Assembly: GCA_041879415.1 (NCBI GenBank)
Contig: CP090852.1
Coordinates: forward strand, 1,762,970-1,826,969
DNA: 64,000 bases
Reading direction: 5' to 3'
Source of the DNA: Vibrio chagasii
GTDB lineage: Bacteria > Pseudomonadota > Gammaproteobacteria > Enterobacterales > Vibrionaceae
Below the pieces are notes generated by a model. The model saw only the letters and a program-made list of their open reading frames with translations, did no database searches and was not told the DNA's origin. A program made the position numbers and the translations under genes. Of the stretch, positions 60,050-64,000 are shown piece after piece; within the stretch, counting starts at the first letter, position 1, and each line of letters opens with the position of its first letter.

Positions 60050-61975
60050 CTATGATTCCTCTTCCTCAAAACCGTCTGCATAACCTTTTGGAGGCGGTGT
60101 CCAACCACGCTCTGAGCGAGAGTGCTTATCGGAGCGGTCTTTCTTCATGTCTTCTTTCATTGCTTCTTCAAGGTGAATAAATATCTGTCGATAGTTGTTG
60201 TCGTACCTTGGATTGTCTTCTGCTTCCGACCAAGCTTTGAATAGCTTTTCAGATTTACGGCTTTCAACACGTTGATAGGTCGATTTCTGCTGTTCTACGA
60301 AGAATGGATGGTGACCCAACGAGCGTAGTGCTTGTGCGCCCATTTCTAGTGCTGAGTGGTAGGTTTCTGATTCCACAAAATCAGCACCAGCTTCTCTCAA
60401 GCGGTAACTATGACCACGGTCGAACGCACGAGCTAAGATTTTTACTTTAGGGTAGGTGTGCTTAACGTACTTGACCAGCTCTACGCTTGAGTCTTGATTG
60501 TCGATGGCCACAACAAGCATTGCTGCTTCTTCGATTCCCGCAGTGTGTAATAGGTCGTGACGAGTCGCATCACCAAAGTAAGACTTAATATTAATAGAGC
60601 GCAGTACATCGACTTGGTTAGCCTGATGGTCCAGAACCACCGTTTTGACATCATTAGATACCAATAAGCGGTTAACGATCTGACCGAATCGACCGATACC
60701 CGCAATGATTACTGTACCTTTCTCTTCGATGGTATCTTCTTCACGGTCATTCGATTTTTGTTCGTAACGAGGCAGAATCACTTTATCAAAGAGAATAAAC
60801 AGGCCTGGCGTTAAGAACATCGAAAGAGCAACCACTAGTGAGAGCGTTTGAACAATGTCAGCCGGTAATACGTGGTTTTGCGCCGAGAAGCTTAATAGTA
60901 CGAATCCAAACTCACCGGCTTGCGCCAAGCTCAGCGTAAATAGCCAACGATCGCTGTTCTTGATTTTGAAAATCAATGCCAAGGTAAAAAGCACTGCTGC
61001 TTTTAGTAACATGACACCCAGAGTTAGCCCGATGATTAGGATGAAATCATTGAATAGAACATCGAAGTTGATTCCCGCACCTACCGTAATAAAAAACAGG
61101 CCAAGCAGCAGTCCTTTGAACGGGTCGATGTTCGATTCCAGTTCGTGTCTGAATTCACTGTTCGCCAGTACCACACCCGCAAGGAAAGTACCTAGTGCAG
61201 GCGATAAGCCGACAAGGCTCATCAGCGCAGCAATACCAATGACCAGCATCAGTGCGGTTGCTGTGAAGATTTCACGTAAACCAGAGCTTGCGACAAAGCG
61301 GAAAAGTGGGCGGCTTAAGAAGTGCCCGCCAACAACCACAATCGCGATAGATGCTGTAATCACAAGTCCATAAGCCCAACCAGGTAGACCGGCAACAAGA
61401 CTTAACTCTTCATGGTGGTCAGAAGCTGAAGTGACCGCGCTTTGTGCAGCTTCGATTAATTCTGGTAACGCCAACAGAGGAATGAATGCCAGCATCGGGA
61501 TAACGGCAATATCTTGGAATAAAAGAACCGAGAAGGCATTCTTACCGCCTTCAGTCTTAGATAAGCCTTTCTCGTTGAATGTTTGCAGTACAATCGCTGT
61601 CGATGACAACGCAAAGATTAAGCCGATAGTGAGAGCGATAGTCCAAGGTTGGCCAAAGGCTAGAGCAATGCCCATTACAATCGCTGCTGTGCCTCCTACT
61701 TGTAAGCCACCAAGCCCCATCAAGCGGTTTCTCATTGCCCATAGCATCTTAGGTTCGAGCTCAAGACCAACCAAGAACAGCATCATTACCACGCCGAATT
61801 CGGCAAAGTGTTGAATGGTGGTGGTTTCTTCACCCACAAGGCCGATGATTGGTCCGATAACCACACCTGCGATTAAATATCCCAGTACTGAGCCTAAGCC
61901 AAGACGCTTAGCTATCGGCACCGCGATCACGGCGGCGACTAAGTAGATAAAGGCTTGTAAAAAATATCCAGTCAT
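60050..61975 (-). CDS. kefB: CPA2 cation:proton antiporter, KefB-like potassium efflux system
   Basis: A 641-residue protein: an N-terminal Na+/H+-exchanger domain of about twelve helices (1-385; GSVLGYLIAGVVIGP, ALSSTAIVLQTFNEKG, FQDIAVIPMLAF), then a RCK/TrkA-N domain beginning near residue 400 (TVIIAGIGRFGQIVNRLL, with the aspartate of VLDHQANQV), and an acidic tail. KefB/KefC release K+ and acidify the cell when electrophiles form glutathione adducts. The preceding gene, 3 bp upstream, encodes the flavodoxin-like KefG partner, matching the kefG-kefB order of E. coli; hence B rather than C. Confidence 0.87.
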   Translation of the reverse strand: MTGYFLQAFIYLVAAVIAVPIAKRLGLGSVLGYLIAGVVIGPIIGLVGEETTTIQHFAEFGVVMMLFLVGLELEPKMLWAMRNRLMGLGGLQVGGTAAIVMGIALAFGQPWTIALTIGLIFALSSTAIVLQTFNEKGLSKTEGGKNAFSVLLFQDIAVIPMLAFIPLLALPELIEAAQSAVTSASDHHEELSLVAGLPGWAYGLVITASIAIVVVGGHFLSRPLFRFVASSGLREIFTATALMLVIGIAALMSLVGLSPALGTFLAGVVLANSEFRHELESNIDPFKGLLLGLFFITVGAGINFDVLFNDFILIIGLTLGVMLLKAAVLFTLALIFKIKNSDRWLFTLSLAQAGEFGFVLLSFSAQNHVLPADIVQTLSLVVALSMFLTPGLFILFDKVILPRYEQKSNDREEDTIEEKGTVIIAGIGRFGQIVNRLLVSNDVKTVVLDHQANQVDVLRSINIKSYFGDATRHDLLHTAGIEEAAMLVVAIDNQDSSVELVKYVKHTYPKVKILARAFDRGHSYRLREAGADFVESETYHSALEMGAQALRSLGHHPFFVEQQKSTYQRVESRKSEKLFKAWSEAEDNPRYDNNYRQIFIHLEEAMKEDMKKDRSDKHSRSERGWTPPPKGYADGFEEEES

Positions 61976-61978
61976 TCT

Positions 61979-62593
61979 TTAGTCCTTGTTGATGATTTCG
62001 TCGAGGTAATGGTTTAACTTCGCGGCTTTCTTTGCTTTTTTGTAGTCAATATTGCCCGCGACTAGCGACTCCAACAAAAATTTATAGCGCTCAACATGCC
62101 CGGTGATGCGGTTCTCTTCCAAGGCGGTTCGCGAGCCAAATAGCGCATAAGGTGCTAAATATTCCATACCACACAAAGCAGCGGTTTGTTCAAGAGGGTG
62201 GAGTAGCTCACGAATGGTAAAATGGTTGTAGCCGTCAGTTTGGTAGGCATCCTCTTTACCCCCCGCAGTAATGCTGCAAAGGAATTTCTTACCTTCTAAC
62301 TCGTTGCCATCCGTACCGTAGGCAAAACCATACTCAAGAACAAGGTCTTGCCACTCTTTTAGAATTGCCGGAGTTGAATACCAATAAAGCGGGAATTGGA
62401 AAATGATGATGTCATGGTCCAACAGGCGTTTCTGTTCACGATCGATGTTAATTTTGAACGTTGGATATTCAGCGTAAAGATCAACACATGTCACGCCATC
62501 AATACGCTTGGCTTGTTCGAATAAGGGTTTGTTTGCTTCAGAGCGATGCTGAGAAGGGTGGGCGAATAGCACCAAGACTCGATTTTTCGACAT
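61979..62593 (-). CDS. kefG: KefG-like NAD(P)H quinone oxidoreductase, ancillary protein of KefB
   Basis: A 204-residue flavodoxin-like oxidoreductase. I start at ATG 62593 (MSKNRVLVLFAHPSQHRSEANK), preceded by AGAGGG; the frame is open 18 codons upstream. FAHPSQHRS is the FMN phosphate loop, and IIFQFPLYWYSTPAILKEWQD is the KefF/KefG/MdaB signature. It activates the KefB antiporter by binding at the membrane and may reduce quinones or electrophiles. It is 3 bp from kefB, so the two are one operon. Confidence 0.87.
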   Translation of the reverse strand: MSKNRVLVLFAHPSQHRSEANKPLFEQAKRIDGVTCVDLYAEYPTFKINIDREQKRLLDHDIIIFQFPLYWYSTPAILKEWQDLVLEYGFAYGTDGNELEGKKFLCSITAGGKEDAYQTDGYNHFTIRELLHPLEQTAALCGMEYLAPYALFGSRTALEENRITGHVERYKFLLESLVAGNIDYKKAKKAAKLNHYLDEIINKD

Positions 62594-62897
62594 AAAGCCC
62601 TCTTTGTCCGTTAACGAATAATGCTTATTGGAATTATAGATATACAATAATAGAAGAATGATTGAAGAACAACGAACGAGCCCATACTTATCTATTTAGA
62701 TACATAGGTTTATCGAGTGCTTAATTATATAAAACACGCTCTGATTTAGGTGTTTTTCTTACCTTCACCCTACGACTAAGTAAAACTAATTATTCGTGAA
62801 TAATAAAAGCGAATAAGCGTATTTTATGTCAACGTTGGTAGCGAACGTAAATAATTCAATCTCTCTACATAGAACAACAATGAATAAAGGAAAAAGT
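62594..62897. other. Divergent promoter region between kefG and the aldolase-family gene
   Basis: 304 bp. In-frame codons from 62826 precede the chosen aldolase start but lack a good ribosome site. Otherwise AT-rich, with no recognised operator. Confidence 0.5.
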
Positions 62898-63974
62898 ATG
62901 AGCATGGACTTGCGTCAACAGTGTAATTTGTTTCTTTCAGGTCACTTAGAACCCACTCCGGCACAAACATTTGCTCAGATGGCTGAATGGTGTGAAGAGC
63001 ACAACATACATCACGATACCTACGGAGATGGCGAGTTTATCGAAGGCTTTGAAGCCAAAGTTGCAGAGTTGCTTGGCTATGAAGCGGCTGTGTTTGTGAT
63101 CACTGGTACCATGAATCAACCAACAGCGTTAGAGATCGCCTGCCAGGAGAAAAGAAACCCATTGGTTGCGATGCACGAATCGAGTCATATTTTGCGTCAT
63201 GAGCGCCAAGGGTATCAGCTCCAGAACCGCTTTAATGTGTTGCCAGTGGGCAATGTGTTTCGCACTTGGAATGTCGACGATTTGAAAGCGTGGCCAGATG
63301 AAATTGCAGCAGCGCTTTACGAGTTACCGATGCGAGAAATTGGTGGTCAGCTACCAGAATGGGAAGAACTCGAAGCGATTAAGCAGTATTGCAACGAACA
63401 ATCCATTCATCTGCATATGGATGGCGCGCGCTTGTGGGAGTGTGGTGCATATTATCAAAAACCTTACAGTGAAATCGCAAAGGGGTTTGATAGCGCTTAT
63501 GTCTCACTATATAAGGGGCTAAACGGACTTGGTGGCTCACTGTTGTTGGGTGATAAGGCGTTTGTTGCCAAGGCATCAGCATGGATGAAACGACAAGGCG
63601 GTAATGTCTATCATCGTACGCCTTATGTTGTATCGGCAGCTATGCAGTTCGATCAACGACTAGTGCAGATGCCTGCTTTGTATGAACGAACGAAACACAT
63701 CTACCAAATCTTATTGGATTACCCTCAATTCAAAGTGAACCCGCAACAACCGCAAGCGAACATGCTTCATCTTTATTTACCTGTGAGCTACGAAGACGGG
63801 GTTGCTTTAAGAGACAATATCGCAAGTAAGCATAAGGTATGGATAGGAAACCCAGCGATCTGTGAGTTACCGAATCAATGCAAGATTGAGTGGTATGTGG
63901 GGGATAACTTATTAAATCTACCAGATCATGAGCTGATCGATATCTTGGATCTGATTAGCGAAGCGCTGATTTGA
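62898..63974 (+). CDS. Threonine aldolase / beta-eliminating lyase family PLP enzyme
   Basis: A 358-residue fold-type I PLP enzyme of the low-specificity threonine aldolase family (usual length 330-350). The start is ATG 62898 (MSMDLRQQCNLF), placed by AAAGGAAAAAG just before it; earlier in-frame ATGs at 62826 and 62880 lack such a site. HMDGARLWE holds the aspartate that pairs with the PLP nitrogen, and YVSLYKGLNGLGG holds the Schiff-base lysine (about 206). Likely reaction: threonine or allo-threonine to glycine and acetaldehyde; a related lyase activity is possible. The segment HHDTYGDGEFIEGFE differs somewhat from classical LtaE, so substrate is uncertain. Confidence 0.8.
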   Translation: MSMDLRQQCNLFLSGHLEPTPAQTFAQMAEWCEEHNIHHDTYGDGEFIEGFEAKVAELLGYEAAVFVITGTMNQPTALEIACQEKRNPLVAMHESSHILRHERQGYQLQNRFNVLPVGNVFRTWNVDDLKAWPDEIAAALYELPMREIGGQLPEWEELEAIKQYCNEQSIHLHMDGARLWECGAYYQKPYSEIAKGFDSAYVSLYKGLNGLGGSLLLGDKAFVAKASAWMKRQGGNVYHRTPYVVSAAMQFDQRLVQMPALYERTKHIYQILLDYPQFKVNPQQPQANMLHLYLPVSYEDGVALRDNIASKHKVWIGNPAICELPNQCKIEWYVGDNLLNLPDHELIDILDLISEALI

Positions 63975-64000
63975 GTGCAGAGAGCTGACTTGAATGTGGT

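Noticed and set aside
1-64000. CRISPR arrays, tRNA or rRNA genes, insertion sequences, integron attC sites and prophage
   Set aside because: I looked for regularly spaced repeats, cloverleaf-like segments, transposase or integrase signatures and terminal repeats and found none; all large open frames match chromosomal metabolic, transport or regulatory families.

Overview
The window looks like chromosomal DNA of a marine gammaproteobacterium of the genus Vibrio. The evidence is the AT-leaning coding style, families typical of vibrios (AEP uptake genes, a ViuB-type siderophore reductase, a ShyB-like endopeptidase, kbl-tdh, NsrR) and Vibrio-like regulatory sites. In V. cholerae kbl-tdh lies on chromosome 2, so this may be the second chromosome; the species cannot be fixed from sequence alone. 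There is no rRNA, tRNA, insertion sequence, phage, integron or CRISPR array. Genes are intact and tightly packed, and most transcription units end in clear intrinsic terminators.

Layout. 1-2.9 kb: end of a 2-aminoethylphosphonate uptake operon (ATPase tail, fused double permease, GntR-family regulator). 3-10.4 kb: an EamA transporter, then a gluconate module of a TRAP transporter, gluconokinase, 6-phosphogluconate dehydrogenase and a LacI-type repressor, with matching GTTACCGGTAAC-type operators at both promoters. 10.4-17 kb: Fur-boxed siderophore-interacting protein, an atypical POT transporter, serine dehydratase, a DUF218 protein, an unknown membrane protein and a DUF333 lipoprotein. 17.4-21.3 kb: NUDIX hydrolase, then a secreted GEVED/LruC-domain protein with a lipoprotein partner. 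21.4-25 kb: heterodimeric ABC exporter with asymmetric ATP sites. 25.2-27.7 kb: LysR regulator facing a secreted sulfatase. 27.9-34.4 kb: small unknown proteins, cytochrome b561, a TPR membrane protein, an M23 endopeptidase behind a Zur-like box, YbjQ, and a divergent LysR/EamA pair. 34.4-43 kb: a 1004-residue HD-GYP protein, a YcdX-type PHP phosphatase, cytochrome b562, a DUF2946/PepSY pair, and a VOC/LysR pair. 43-48.7 kb: a five-gene tripartite efflux operon with split MacB function. 49-52 kb: MFS transporter, an HTH protein with an unassigned C-terminal domain, and an EAL phosphodiesterase. 52.2-54.5 kb: kbl-tdh threonine catabolism. 54.7-58.2 kb: an outer-membrane protein, small proteins, and an operon of a chemoreceptor plus nsrR. 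58.3-64 kb: DUF819 transporter, kefG-kefB, and a threonine-aldolase-family enzyme.

The best lead is the chemoreceptor-nsrR operon. A 23-bp 11-1-11 palindrome matching the NsrR operator sits on a good sigma-70 promoter directly upstream, which suggests a nitric-oxide-controlled chemoreceptor lacking any sizeable periplasmic sensor. Other leads are the TRAP-based gluconate regulon, the Zur-boxed endopeptidase, the split MacB-like efflux operon, the LruC/lipoprotein pair, and the POT transporter lacking the ExxER motif.
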